Assembly: GCF_001949145.1 (NCBI RefSeq)
Contig: NW_019091680.1
Span: 1 to 64,000 of the forward strand
From: Acanthaster planci
Taxonomy: Eukaryota > Echinodermata > Asteroidea > Valvatida > Acanthasteridae
Reading direction: 5' to 3'
DNA: 64,000 nt
Part shown: positions 12,501-23,187 of the stretch, one piece after another
Numbering within the stretch: the first letter of the stretch is position 1
Layout of the letters: each line of letters begins with the position of its first letter
Notes under the pieces: model-generated
Databases searched by the model: none
The model's input: only the letters and a program-made list of their open reading frames with translations
What the model was told of the DNA's origin: nothing
Translations under genes and position numbers: made by a program

Positions 12501-14929
12501 CTCAAAAAGTCCGCCACGCCCTCATCGTTTGCTCATAATAAGTCATGAAGATGTTATGGTGTATCATAATATGTGTTCTGCATTGCTGAGATCTACCTCC
12601 CTCAAATTTTGCGTCCTTGCTTTTCGTTCTATGTTTGTTTTCATTCACAGATTTAGAGGCTTTTTTCATAAGGATGATTTTATCAAATCGAACAATGTCC
12701 ACAACTTCCGTTTCTTTCTTCGATTGTCTTCGAACTCATTCGTTCCAGGGGATAAAAAAAATATGCACCTCATACCATTGTCTTTCTTTCTCGGAACAAC
12801 TCATTCATTGGGGTTAAAAAAGTAATCACCTTGCGACACTTTAGAAGAGAATGCCCCTATAGTACAGACAGCGCACACCTTTAATAAATTTCGAGCGGTC
12901 ACTGCCGTCAGTGCGGAAATAACCCGAATACACCTGAGGGGAATAGCCCACCTTACCGAGAAATCCTCGCTCAAACGATCTCCACTGACTTATGCATAAT
13001 TACAACCAATATTGGTACATCATCTTTGTTCGCACTCGAGCGAGCATTTAGACATTTTCTAACCCAGTGGTTGTGTGTATGTTTTCGCGATGCGGAATAC
13101 GGTGTATTTGCTGTCGGTTGTAGTAAAAAAAACTATCAACTGAAGATCCTATTTTTTGCACACGTTACTCAAAGGGGGGGTTTCTCTTTGTTTTCTCTCA
13201 ATGGCTAGGTCATAATCACAACATTTCCAACGCAGATCAAAATAGACATTTTGTAAGCTGTTAATATAGACAAGAAACCATGCACTAAACCCTGTGCGTT
13301 GTGATTTGAAATGATCTTAATCAAAACCGGTTTGGCAGTCATCTTATCAAAATTGGTTTCTATGCACTCGAGATGTTTGAACAAGCACCGTAACTGTCAG
13401 AATTGTCTTCGTGGTCGTAAATATTCAATAACTTTGCCGTCATCACGGACATCACTGTCAACGTCATTAGGAGCTAGCCTCGTCTCCAGACGCTATTCTC
13501 ACCGCCCGTCTAATTGCGTACAATCTCTTGAAGAATTCACAAAGGAGTAAAATCTACTCGGACGTTGCCATTTCGGCTAATAATTGTTGGCGTCCGCCAG
13601 GCAGCCCGAAATATTTTGCAGCCAACATTTTCACCTATTTGTTAGATTGTAATCGTTCTGGCAATTCTATGAACGAAAAGCACATAGGACAACTGTTTCG
13701 ACATGTTTTTTTTCGTGCACGGCGTTGATCACACTGCTACCTTTAATGAAGAGTCGTTTTCTTGTGAGCGTGTCGCCTGCTAATCTTTCTCAGGGCTAAT
13801 GCACTTTTGGTGTGGCATAATGCCGCATGCATAATGAAACCGATGAAATCGCACATCTCTCCACCGGCTGTGGGATTCGGCACATGCCATATTCCATCGG
13901 CATTAATCAGACTGGTCTCCCGTTTGTCGTGCGCCATCCATTATTTCGTCGAATATAATTATTAGACTGCTTTATTATGGGGGAAAACGCCCCGTGCACG
14001 AATCCCTGTGAATCCTTGCTTCATACTGCAGTTCGAATTCGGTTTGAAAATGTGCATTTGACGGCGTACGCAACGCCCGATATAATCGTCCGCCTGACAT
14101 GGTCATTCACAGGGAATCCCCTTCGGCCCTGGCCCCGCCATCGTATTAATGTGGGTCAGCGATGATACCTACGACATGCCAGATGACATCATTATCCATT
14201 CGCGTGCGTGCAGCGAGCGACGACAACGAACCATCAAAATCAAATCTCCTGCCATGTACTTATTATATGCCCGTGCCCACCGCACGCTGGTCGATTTCGT
14301 ACATATAAACGCCACACAGGCAAAACTTATTTCAGGTGAGGGACGGAAAGTGGACGTGCATGTGGTGGAATTCGGAATTAGTGCACCAAACGTAAATGAG
14401 ACATGTTGACATGTTAATGTAAAAAGGTAGCAATGATAATGCCAATGATCAAATTGCTTTGGGCAATAATGATTTTGGGGGGGTTGAGTTTTGGTTTTAA
14501 ATTCCGCTAATCATTATAATGTTGTTTTGGGGAGAACAAAAAATGAACACAGACTGCTTGTTTTGCGTTTATTGCTGTGACTAAGGCTAACACCTTAAGA
14601 CTGCCTGAACGTAATCATTAATGCCGTATTTCTAAATTACTAGTTTGGATATTGTAAAGAATAGAACAAGAACGTTTTAGAAAACACCCGCTGCTACCCA
14701 AAGAAAAACGCCTACAGACCGAAAGATGTAGAATACGGCACGATTGCGCTCCGTTTACTCGACCAAATTATAGTCGCGCGAATAGACAATGTCAAGATAG
14801 TGTACCCTATGGAAAGACACAGGTGTCGTGCGTATGATAATGTGATTGAATCTTACCGTGGATGCATGTTGTTGCTGCCAGGAACAGTGCGGCAAGGGTG
14901 AAGGGGGCAAGTCTCGTCATTCGCCCCAT
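2993..14929 (-). CDS. Nicotinic acetylcholine receptor, alpha-type subunit (7 exons, complete)
   Basis: Subunit of a pentameric, acetylcholine-gated cation channel in the plasma membrane (Cys-loop superfamily). Joining exons 14857-14929, 10304-10443, 8467-8511, 7412-7521, 6211-6467, 4146-4430 and 2993-3588 gives 501 residues plus stop, in frame at every GT-AG junction. Visible in order: hydrophobic signal peptide (1-24), ligand-binding domain with WKPDIVLYNN (114-123), a Cys-loop C157-x13-C171, vicinal C221-C222 after YYP (the alpha-subunit hallmark of binding loop C), TM1, a TM2 beginning GEK (E270, expected for a cation-selective pore), TM3, a long intracellular loop of low conservation, and TM4 ending about four residues before the stop. 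Sequons occur at N102 (NIT) and N190 (NVT). Length fits the family (about 450-550). The exact subtype (alpha7-like, alpha9/10-like or lineage-specific) cannot be set without a tree. Introns of 0.4-4.4 kb contain SINE-like and MITE-like repeats and otherwise nothing I can support. Confidence 0.95.
4146..4430 (-). CDS. nAChR exon 6: loop C, TM1, TM2, start of TM3
   Basis: Encodes residues from G209 to G304. It includes YYPCC, the binding loop with vicinal cysteines, then TM1, the GEK motif and the pore-lining TM2, and VIPLI at the start of TM3. Acceptor TCTCTTCCACCTAG and donor GTGAGT are both strong. Confidence 0.95.
6211..6467 (-). CDS. nAChR exon 5: Cys-loop and loop B region
   Basis: Encodes residues 123-209. 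The Cys-loop reads C157 to C171 with FFPFD inside it, followed by C-S-L-K-F-G-S-W, the usual family context. The loop B aromatic position is represented by W178. Donor is GTGAGT; the acceptor CCCACAG completes codon N123. Confidence 0.94.
6530..6640 (+). repeat. tRNA-derived SINE-like element
   Basis: An A-box-like TAGTGGTAAG (6540-6549) and a perfect B-box-like GGGTTCGATTCC (6602-6613) are spaced as in a tRNA promoter. The intervening arms do not form a good cloverleaf and there is extra sequence, so this is a tRNA-like SINE head rather than a tRNA gene. It lies in the intron between nAChR exons 4 and 5. Confidence 0.5.
7412..7521 (-). CDS. nAChR exon 4: loop D and loop A
   Basis: Encodes QWRDVNLQWDP through WKPDIVLYN, the conserved loop D and loop A segments of the agonist site. 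N102-I-T is a sequon. Donor GTAAGA leaves AA to complete an Asn codon with the next exon. Confidence 0.94.
8467..8511 (-). CDS. nAChR exon 3: 45-bp exon
   Basis: Fifteen codons (DEENQIMVTSVRMYQ) between a CTTTTTCAG acceptor and a GTACGT donor. It matches the small conserved exon of nAChR genes that encodes the DExNQ segment of the beta-sandwich. Confidence 0.9.
8563..8737. mobile_element. Palindromic MITE-like element A
   Basis: Two arms of about 75 bp are near-perfect reverse complements. The left starts GGGCGTTTCACAATAGTGCG (8568) and ends at GTCGACC. The right starts GGTCGAC (8659) and ends CACTATTGTGAATCGCCC (8732). The loop is only about 16 bp. No coding potential. A degenerate relative of the right arm is at about 27775-27845. 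Confidence 0.75.
9425..9500 (-). repeat. tRNA-derived SINE-like element
   Basis: On the minus strand, an A-box-like AGCTCAGTAGCGG (9496-9484) is followed by a B-box-like GGGTTTGAGTCC (9448-9437) at tRNA-like spacing. It lies in the intron between nAChR exons 2 and 3. A functional tRNA is unlikely because the acceptor and anticodon stems do not pair convincingly. Confidence 0.5.
10304..10443 (-). CDS. nAChR exon 2: mature N-terminal helix and beta1
   Basis: Starts with two bases completing G25 and continues QSMEPQEYEL into LLQDYFPLVRPVAN, the typical first helix and RPV(A/S)N segment. It ends VEIVNM before GTGAGC. A CAG six bases further in could be an alternative acceptor, but only the chosen one (CTCATCAG) keeps phase with exon 1. 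Confidence 0.92.
14857..14929 (-). CDS. nAChR exon 1: start and signal peptide
   Basis: ATG followed by MGRMTRLAPFTLAALFLAAT, a short basic start and hydrophobic core typical of a signal peptide. Donor GTAAGA leaves one base that joins exon 2 in phase. A second in-frame ATG lies three codons later. This exon lies 4.4 kb from exon 2, so the link rests on phase, on signal-peptide character and on the absence of a better candidate. Confidence 0.8.
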
Positions 14930-15978
14930 GATTCTGGTCGAACCGGGCTCGCTGATCTGCAATCCCGGCCTACAAAACAACCGGTCTTTGGTCTAAATTT
15001 CTAGTTCCTGGTTTTGTTTCACTGGTTGGCGTGGCTTCTTTCCTCTTCTGGGGCCGAGGAAAGGTGGGTTATCACGGGCGATGCGCTGGACCTCGCGTGG
15101 TGCGAGATGCTCCGTAGCGGAAATGAATGGGAACGGACGGTCTAGTGCCAAGCTCTCCTGAAGAAATGCCTCGACAGATGCGAACGCTCGATAGTCATTA
15201 CAGCACCGCCCAGACGGGCACTTAGATTTTAAGCACTGATTGCTTTAACTGGATGTGTGTGTCTTCCTCTCCGCTGCCAGCCCCGGTCGGAGATTGCGGA
15301 GAGAATGCCATTGATGTATCGGTGGAGGGTCTTCCTTACGTAACGGATGGCATCTTTTACCGACTCAGCTCTGAACACCTTGGCCGGGGCATAAGTGGCT
15401 TTCACGGCCCGGCATCGATCGCCTTTGTGCCGCAGAGAGGTCAATAATGTTAAGCGAGGGAGAGAGAAGGCGCGCTACCCTGCTCCTTTCGTCACTTGGT
15501 AATGAGAACCGTGCTGGGTAGGCAGACGCATGAGGGAACTAAATGAAAAATGATTTCACTGGCGTGTGGTCCAATTATTCGGGTCATCGAGAACCAGATT
15601 GGTGGCGCTGTTAAGCGGAACTTTTTACTCAGTGGCAACTGTTCGAAGGGGTAATTACCATTCCGCTGTATACCTGGTAGTAACTGGTTGCTAATGATTA
15701 TGACCAATAAAGTAATGGCACATTTGCTCTGTTGTGAGTATCAAAGTTTCAAAAGGAGAGAAGTGGACGCTGCAAAAGTGCATGGTCGTACTGATGCGTG
15801 AGTCTTTTTTAAGTGCACCTTTCGAAGTGAACATTCCGTGTAATTCACTTTCAACCCTAAAAGAGCCGGGGCAGAATTTGAAGTCCTCCCCGGCATTTTT
15901 CACAATGCATTTTCTCCCCGCTAAGCCCTCGGGAAAATTTCCAGTTACATCTCTCGATTTTACCCAAATTGCATAAAT

Positions 15979-16137
15979 AATTGAATACCTAACTAAAAGA
16001 AGGGCCCAACTCCAACAAAACCTGTTTGAGTTCAAAAGAAAAATTGAATCTTTTTGAAGGAGTTGCGAAGAAAATCAATTAACTCCCATAGGCCAAAATG
16101 ATGGAATTGGGCCTTTCTTTTAATGAAGTATTCAATT
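15979..16137. mobile_element. MITE-like element B, copy 1
   Basis: Terminal inverted repeats of about 36 bp: the left begins AATTGAATACCTAACTAAAA and the right ends TTAATGAAGTATTCAATT. GGGCCCAACTCCA on the left pairs with TGGAATTGGGCC on the right. The whole unit is about 159 bp with no open frame. A second copy is at about 47825-47990. Confidence 0.7.
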
Positions 16138-17234
16138 AGTAGTGGACGTTCCGTTCTCGAGAAACGGTCATTTTTCAGGTCAGCCAAAAACGTCAACCTC
16201 TCTGATTGGCGTGCTCAATGATCGTGGGCCGACAGGCTCGAGGCCACGAACTTCAAATGACGATAACAGCTAATCCCAAAGTCAGATAGAACCAAACCTT
16301 ATCAGATGTACTTGTTAAGTAAAGATATATTTCATAACACACATACCAGGCATGGAACAGTTGAGTTCTTGACGGAGAAATTCACCCCGGCCTTCCCCCA
16401 GCAAAAAGATGGTCCGATCGAAAGCCAAAAGCTCTTTTAGGGATAATACAGACCTTGAAAATGCATTACTCTGTCCCGTTTAATTTCATATTCATTTTGT
16501 CGTTTATCATACTTATGTTAGAGTGACGCCAGAAGGTTCAGCTTAAATTTTACCCAAATTGTGTATTGCATCAATTTCTTTCATGGTGTCTTATTATTCC
16601 GTTACATGACAACTGACTCGTACATTTCCTAAATGTTTTCACTGAGCACGTTCTTGGTTCACAGTGTCTTCCTCAACTCAAGTGACATAACAGCAAGAGA
16701 CTCTCAACGATGCTCGGAAAGGCATGGAAAACTTAGTGCACTTTTAATGAAACAAACTAGCAAACTGACTCTCAGAAGGTTTTCCTAAATTGAAGAGTAG
16801 AAAGTCGCACACAATGTGTTGGCATGTAAACACATCTCTCATGGGTTTCTAATAAATCCATCTTCCCATAATACACTTCAACGTTTTCAATGCTGTCAAA
16901 TTCTATTTTAACACTGATTACGACGCATAATATGGGGTGTTTTCCTATATCGAGGATTTCTTCAGATACCTCTGTTGTCATATTGAAACGATATAAATTC
17001 GGCCATCTTTCGGACAAGATAGATAAAAACATATTCGACTTCGGTCAAATCAATCGAAATCAAATACTGGGCAGAGAGACACTGAATTGAAGTAAAAACC
17101 ATGCCGTGTTAGTAGAATACTCTATAGTTGGCGTTTTGGTCTGGAAGGTTTATACAACGGCGGGCCTGCTCACTTTAAGGACTAGTAAGATTTATATCAA
17201 ATATCGGAATTTTGGTGGTTATGACATGAATATT

Positions 17235-17328
17235 GGTTTGGCTTGGTTTGGTTTGGCTTGGTTTGGTTTTGTTTTGGTTTGTTTTGTTTGGTTTTGTTTG
17301 GTTTTGTTTTGGTTTGGTTTGTTTTGTT
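17235..17328 (+). repeat. TTTGG/TTTTG simple repeat
   Basis: A pure G/T tract built from irregular TTTGG, CTTGG and TTTTG units over about 95 bp. Low complexity only. The hydrophobic open frame running through it is an artefact of this composition. Confidence 0.8.
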
Positions 17329-19043
17329 TATGACATTGAATCTTTGCGACGCTGAATCTTTGAGGTGATTACAGCTTGTACGTTATACTAAGGAGATGCA
17401 GGCGAACTTCTCTGGCGGTTGCACAGTGAATAGCGCCCTCAATGTTACCTTCATGAAGCAGTCGGGGAAGGGCTTGTCGGCACGAATTTTATGAAGGGGG
17501 GGGGGTATGGTTCTGGAGTGCTGTTTAGGTACACAGCCCATGAACGTGTGTATTTTCTGCTGTTCATCAGATAAGGGGAAACATTCTGTGCAGAGCCCAG
17601 CCCGTGTTTATGTGGAACAAGGGGCTCACATCGCTTTTGTAATGATTCCCATTTCTTTCGTATTTTGCACCTGGTGGCCATCTCCTTCACTCCGTAGCCT
17701 GCACCCCATCCTATTGCCTCGGCGGTCTTTTCCGTCTGCTACCGGGGAAACAACTAATAGTGGGTCAAATCTCATTTGCATGTAACTGCTAAGTAGAAAC
17801 TGGTTTCCGAAAAGAGAGCATGGATATTGATTGGGCATTGAATGAGGCACAGGTCTCGTAGCCATAGTGGGATCGATACGCCAATATCTCTGCGCACGTA
17901 CACCACCGGAGGAACTGTGGTCATCACCACGTTGAGAGAACACGAAACCTGTTCATGTTGAGGATGGAAGCTCATGTACTGCTGTTTCAAAACGGCTTCG
18001 TCCCTGAATGGCAGTCCGCGACTGGCCGATAATTTATTCATCGAAATGGCATCGGTGTATGTGTTTCAGGCAGATAATTATAAAAGTGCGGCCAGGATAA
18101 TGCAGTCTAGCGCATCGGTTACCCTGTCAATAAAAGGAATGGTAGGTTTTGTTGATCGTTTTCTTGTTTATGACTCGCGGCCCTTTAGTGCTAGACACCG
18201 GCAATGTTTCCACTGACAGTTATCATTGTATTATGAATAATAATTCCCATTTGAATAATATATTCACGTCTCATATTCCCATGTAAGAAAATGAGCAAAA
18301 TCACCAGCGTCGAAGTTCGAAATGAATGATTTGCGTTGTTTTTTCATAAAGGTGAGGTTTTCTGCACCATTCTTTCCTTTTCCAATTAATGTAGTCTTGA
18401 TTTGCTATGTTTCTTGCATGTACTAAGTTCGTCTTTCGTGTCCTGGTTCGTCCATCAAACACGAACCCTATTGTATGCTGCTTCCTTGGTGTAAGCGGCA
18501 GATACGCAGTGCCACGATGATTATATCCAGTGCAAGCAATGGACACATCCGTGCTTTAAAAACCTGTTTGAGTTGTATCATCCGTCTGAATCATGCAGGT
18601 TTCAGGGGAAATGCACGTTTACATGAATATGAAATCTTGTTCTAGCCAAGGAATTGGAGCGAACTCTTCGTGAATTATCAGTCGTCAAACAATTCTCTTC
18701 AAACTCGATTTCTTTCATACCTCAGTACCCAAAACAATGTCTCTTCCTTTCATTTCTATTTTGGTAGTTTGTGATAGCGGCAGAGATGTCACCACCTACA
18801 CCTCCATCAGTCTTCCTTGGACGGAGTAGCAAAGTCGGCATTTACAACGTCGTGTCTGGTAACTCTATCCTTCAGAAGTTGTTGTATCGTATTCGGGTCA
18901 AGACCAATGTCATTAGACAGAGATAAGCGGAGTGCAAGTTTGTTTGGTTGACAAATCCCTCGAGCTGTACATCGCCGAATACCCGTCGCATAAGAATGTA
19001 GGGCACCCAGCCGAATGAAGCTTACTTCGTCTAGGAGTCAATA

Positions 19044-20873
19044 ATGACAGACCTTTCAGCTATCAGAGATGATGGGGCAAGCCCTTATGACTCCCTCGCG
19101 CGGGCAAAAGCGATCCTCAGGGAGACCACCGAGCGGGCAATGCTGGAGAGTCGGCGGATTGAGAAGCAGCGCGGACTCCAGCGGTCCATGCTGGAGTACA
19201 CGGAGCACGCCAGGAAGCTTCGCCGTGCCCACTTGGAGCTGGCAGCCAGGGCAGGCGGAGTCAGGGAGCCGACGGTCGCTACCAGTAATCGACTCCAGGC
19301 GGCGCTGAGCTACAAGCCGCGCAAGGGCCGGTCACCTTTACGGACCAGCGATGACGACCTGAGGAGACTCTACGGGAGCCTGACCGATGCCGACAAGAAG
19401 GCCTTGGAGGATCGATACCTCCCCGAAATCTTGCAGTCCGGGACAGGTTTGAACAGATCGACGGGAAAACGACCGGGGAAACAGCGGGGAGAAGGGACTG
19501 ACTTCTGGGACATCGTCCAGAAAGACGGTACCGTGAAGAGGGTCGTTATCCTTCGGACAGATGATCAGTTTGACCGCTTGCAACACTGTAAAACCCAACG
19601 CCACTCGCACAGTAATGACGCTTCAGTTAAGGCCAACAAACAAAAACCAGGCGGGTTTATAAGTTACAGGAGCGACGATGTGAATGCCAAAGCATCAGCA
19701 GCAACCACGGATGCCGTAACTCTAACAGAAACGCCACTAATATGCGATACTGAAGGAGACAGTAGTGGCGTTGGTGGCGCTGCGTATCATCCTGGAATAC
19801 TCCCAAGACCTCGACCCGTGCCACAAATCCCAACGGCTCCAACGCAGAAAGTCCAGATCAACATATCCCTTCCGCGAGTAGAACTCGATACGCCGAGTCC
19901 AGAGCCAGTGCAACCCATGGGGAATGTTGAGGAGGAGAACGCACTGGCCGGTCAAAAGACTGTTTGCCTGAAACATGGATTGGACATGGAGTATTGCAAG
20001 AAATGTGTGCATCCTGTGGGCTCTTTGCCATCAACCAAAAATCCTTACACAACACCCGAACCTTTAAAACGACTCAAGATTCCAAGCCTCACATATCCGA
20101 TTGAGCAGCCAATAAGAATCGAGGAAACCGAGAAGACGCAGAATACTGTGTCTCATAAACCACTTGACCAGCGTGAGAGAAAAACTGCAGGCACTGAAGT
20201 AACGCAGAGTATGATAGGACTGGACAGTGATCTTGCTTACCATCGGGGTTTTACGGTGAACGCGAGCGTTCAGTCCTTACCCTCACGGATGGAAGGGATT
20301 CTGAAGAAAGCCATGAGCTCGATCCAGCGTGATCCGGGCCACGGCCCGAGTGTGAGTTCGGACTCGCCACGACTGGCCGAGCCGGCGTCATCGTCCGGCA
20401 CCCGGACCGGCCCCACCTGCAGACACGGCCACATTGTGTCTAACTGCAAGACGTGCCGCACAGTGGAGGAAATCCAAAGGCGGCTGAAGACAGACGACTT
20501 CAGGAGGGAAATGAGACAGTCCTTCCACTGGGACCTGCAAGCGGGAACTGCCCTGAGCAAGTCATCACGCTGGAGAAGTCAAAGAGGAAAATCCAACCTC
20601 GTACCCCATCTGAGGGAAATAGCGACTCGTAAGAAACAAACCAGCACCGCACGCGCACGGCGCGCGAAATTCATTGCCAAGACGCAGCCTTCAAAGAGCG
20701 TAAATATTAAAGAATCGACGGCTCGGACTAGCGTCAACAGCATCCTAAAGGCGAGCACAGAAAGTCTGAGACAGAAGAAATCTGTGCGTTTTTACCGGGA
20801 CGACATTTACCATCCAATGACGGGCTATCATCTCTCGTCAAGAGACTCGGGTAATGCTGTGTCTGCGTCGTGA
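19044..20873 (+). CDS. Uncharacterised single-exon protein with paired Cys/His motifs and PP1-docking-like C-terminus
   Basis: One uninterrupted frame of 609 codons, by far the longest in the window, with an in-frame TAG 12 bases before the ATG; I do not recognise the family. Residues 17-70 are charged and likely helical, possibly coiled coil. Residues 152-175 form a more ordered patch (TDFWDIVQKDG). The middle is polar and probably disordered. Two related knuckles occur: C308-x2-HG-x5-C318-KK-C321 and C459-x-HG-x5-C468-KT-C471, sharing H-G-x5-C-K-x-C, which could bind zinc. Near the end, SILK (566-569) precedes KKSVRF (578-583). SILK plus RVxF in that order is the known docking pair of protein phosphatase 1 partners, and GILK (418-421) is another SILK-type match. 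C-terminal residues 483-563 are strongly basic. Codon use is GC-rich relative to its flanks, as expected of real coding DNA. A PP1 regulatory or targeting role is inference. Its neighbours give no clue. Confidence 0.85.
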   Translation: MTDLSAIRDDGASPYDSLARAKAILRETTERAMLESRRIEKQRGLQRSMLEYTEHARKLRRAHLELAARAGGVREPTVATSNRLQAALSYKPRKGRSPLRTSDDDLRRLYGSLTDADKKALEDRYLPEILQSGTGLNRSTGKRPGKQRGEGTDFWDIVQKDGTVKRVVILRTDDQFDRLQHCKTQRHSHSNDASVKANKQKPGGFISYRSDDVNAKASAATTDAVTLTETPLICDTEGDSSGVGGAAYHPGILPRPRPVPQIPTAPTQKVQINISLPRVELDTPSPEPVQPMGNVEEENALAGQKTVCLKHGLDMEYCKKCVHPVGSLPSTKNPYTTPEPLKRLKIPSLTYPIEQPIRIEETEKTQNTVSHKPLDQRERKTAGTEVTQSMIGLDSDLAYHRGFTVNASVQSLPSRMEGILKKAMSSIQRDPGHGPSVSSDSPRLAEPASSSGTRTGPTCRHGHIVSNCKTCRTVEEIQRRLKTDDFRREMRQSFHWDLQAGTALSKSSRWRSQRGKSNLVPHLREIATRKKQTSTARARRAKFIAKTQPSKSVNIKESTARTSVNSILKASTESLRQKKSVRFYRDDIYHPMTGYHLSSRDSGNAVSAS

Positions 20874-23187
20874 GTTTTCACTCAAGAACTATAAATGGTT
20901 CATAAAGATTGTGGTTTACATTAGCCTTTCTGAAGCGTGGCGGGCACAATAACACCAAAATCTGTTCTCTTTAACACCACAGTTTTCGCAGTTTATAGGA
21001 GGGCGCTATTTAAAATGGTTAAGTTTGGAGTAAACACAGCAAATTTTGCCCAAACCAAACAGCTCCCCCCTGTTGTGTCCGTCACCCCTCAAATAGGCTA
21101 ATGGCGATATGTTAGAAGAATATGCCCTAAATAGGCTTCGTTTGAATCACTTGATTTGAAATCACGAACGAGTCCATGGTTGCGGCTGCACAGCACAGTA
21201 TTTTGGGAAGAACGAGTACTATTCTTGAATGGGATGACAGGTTAAACATTTTGACAATCATTGACACAAATAGATAGTATTGCAAATATAGAAAATGCTG
21301 ATGGCAGAACTAAGTTTATTTGTTGCATTGAATCTCCATTCCATTTGACAATATTTTCCATCAAACACCGTGCAAGTGCAAGACCCATTCCCCATTATGT
21401 ATAATGAACTCTGGAAATGTAATATCCTTGTGTCTGTCCCTTCATTCTGACGTTCTGTGACACTAAAATCGTTTTTCATGCGTATGAGTGAAGCAAAGTA
21501 GCATAAAAATGACATTATTTCCGATCAAACAACAAGTAAAAATTGACACATTTTTTCGAAATCTGTATAAGCCATAGAAAAATAAACACAAACAAAATTA
21601 GAAGAGAACTAGATATGGATTCTATGAACTTATGAGAACCTTTCATACCATAACCCAAAGGAATATTTGGTGCATTTTCTAAGCTTTGTGTGACATACTC
21701 ATGAGTCATGACGTTACTTTTAAGTTTTCAAATCGATCAAAGTCGTGGTTTACTGAGAAACAAAGATTTACACTCACAAATTCACCAAATGATAATACAC
21801 AGATCAACCACCACTCATTATGCGCACCACATTCAAGCATTGATTTTACAAGTGATATGTTTATTTTAAATCGTCGGCGTATGTTTAGACCAAGTCAAGT
21901 ACGCACTTCAAGTTCATGAACACCTCAGGTTGACCACCTGTAAGCAATACTGCCCTCATGACCGAGGTGTCTTACACTCATGAGGCGATCATAGTCGTGC
22001 TAATACAATTATTGCACAATCGTTCTTTAACCATTCATTTTACCCCCAAAAATGTGATACGCGGAAGGCAGTGATGTTGTTCCATTTTTTTCTCAAAATG
22101 ACCCAAGCCCCTTAGTCTGAATTTTTACCTTAAAAATCTGAATACAAGGAATGATGAATACAAGATGCCTTATCAAAAGCTAAAACTAAGGATGCTGAAT
22201 ACATGGTGCCTAAATTAAGGGTGGCAGTGTCTCGATTTTAGCTTTGAGTTTGAGTACAGAAATTCCCTCTGACGCGTGACAGGCTTTAGTATGTAAAATG
22301 CCCTGTCTCAATCAAGGGTTTCCGACCCTTGACATATTGCATGGTGCTTGCACCATGAACGTTGCGTTAAGGTATCTTCTACTTGCAATAATGCACGTTT
22401 AACAATGGAAGCAATGCGACCACACCTATAAAAGTATAAAAGGGGTATTGAATAGGTTTGCCACGATGTATATAACTCAAGTAACCATCAATTTAATAAA
22501 TACAAACAGCTGAACAAAATACCTAAAGGAAAATCATTGGTGACACAAACTCACGAGTTCACCTGTTCAACAGTCAACTACAAAGTCGTTTTTCTTTCGA
22601 AACCAACTCTAACCAAGGAAGGTTAATTTTACTGGAGCAAGGGGTAACATGTGAAAAACGTCACTCGCTCAGCCTGCTTCCTGAAAGGGAAGTGGGTTTG
22701 TAACGGTCATGCAACCTCCATAAAATCGAACAGCGGACAGGGGACATCTTTTTTGTGTGGGCGGCGCTGTTCAGGGCACACAGCAGGGAACAAGCGGCGC
22801 TCTTCACAATCACCTTGCGTATTCGGTGGCGTCTGTGTACAAAGTGTGCTCGTGAAAAAGGGAACTTGTGGGGGGGAGGGTACCGGTAGTACTTGTTACA
22901 CGATATGTACACGTGGGGTAAAAATGACTCTCATTATGGAAAAGGGGCACTTGGTACAGAAATATGGGTACAAGGTACTTAATGGGGAGGGACACTTGTT
23001 GCAAAATCCTCGGGACGTAAATGTTCCCCCTAGTAGTTAGGTCTGCGCAAGCACAAACTGTGAGGTTTCATTGGTCTGATGTTGCTGTTTTTGAGGAGGT
23101 TCTGTTCTGGTTTGTGTGTTTAGGGGAGGGGGCTCTGTTTCAGTGTTATTTCATCTTAATTAAAAGTAAACAAGAAACATTAGGGCC
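20874..23187. other. Intergenic region between convergent genes
   Basis: Lies between the stop of the 609-residue gene and the stop of the TNF ligand, so both 3' UTRs should be here. No supported exon. A GAGGGCGC motif is at about 21000, and a GC-richer stretch with short open frames lies at 22650-23040 without recognisable protein features. I found no clear polyadenylation signal close to either stop. Confidence 0.5.

Larger units (their letters stand above)
14930..19043. other. Intergenic region between divergent genes
   Basis: Separates the nAChR gene from the 609-residue gene on the opposite strand, so promoters and 5' UTR sequences of both should lie here. I see no coding exon. It holds one MITE-like element near 16.0 kb, a TTTGG-rich simple repeat near 17.25 kb, a poly-G stretch near 17.5 kb and a GCGCCCTC motif near 17.42 kb. 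Confidence 0.5.

Noticed and set aside
12340-12825. 161-codon plus-strand frame
   Set aside because: Starts in poly-C/poly-G low-complexity DNA within an nAChR intron and shows no protein signature.
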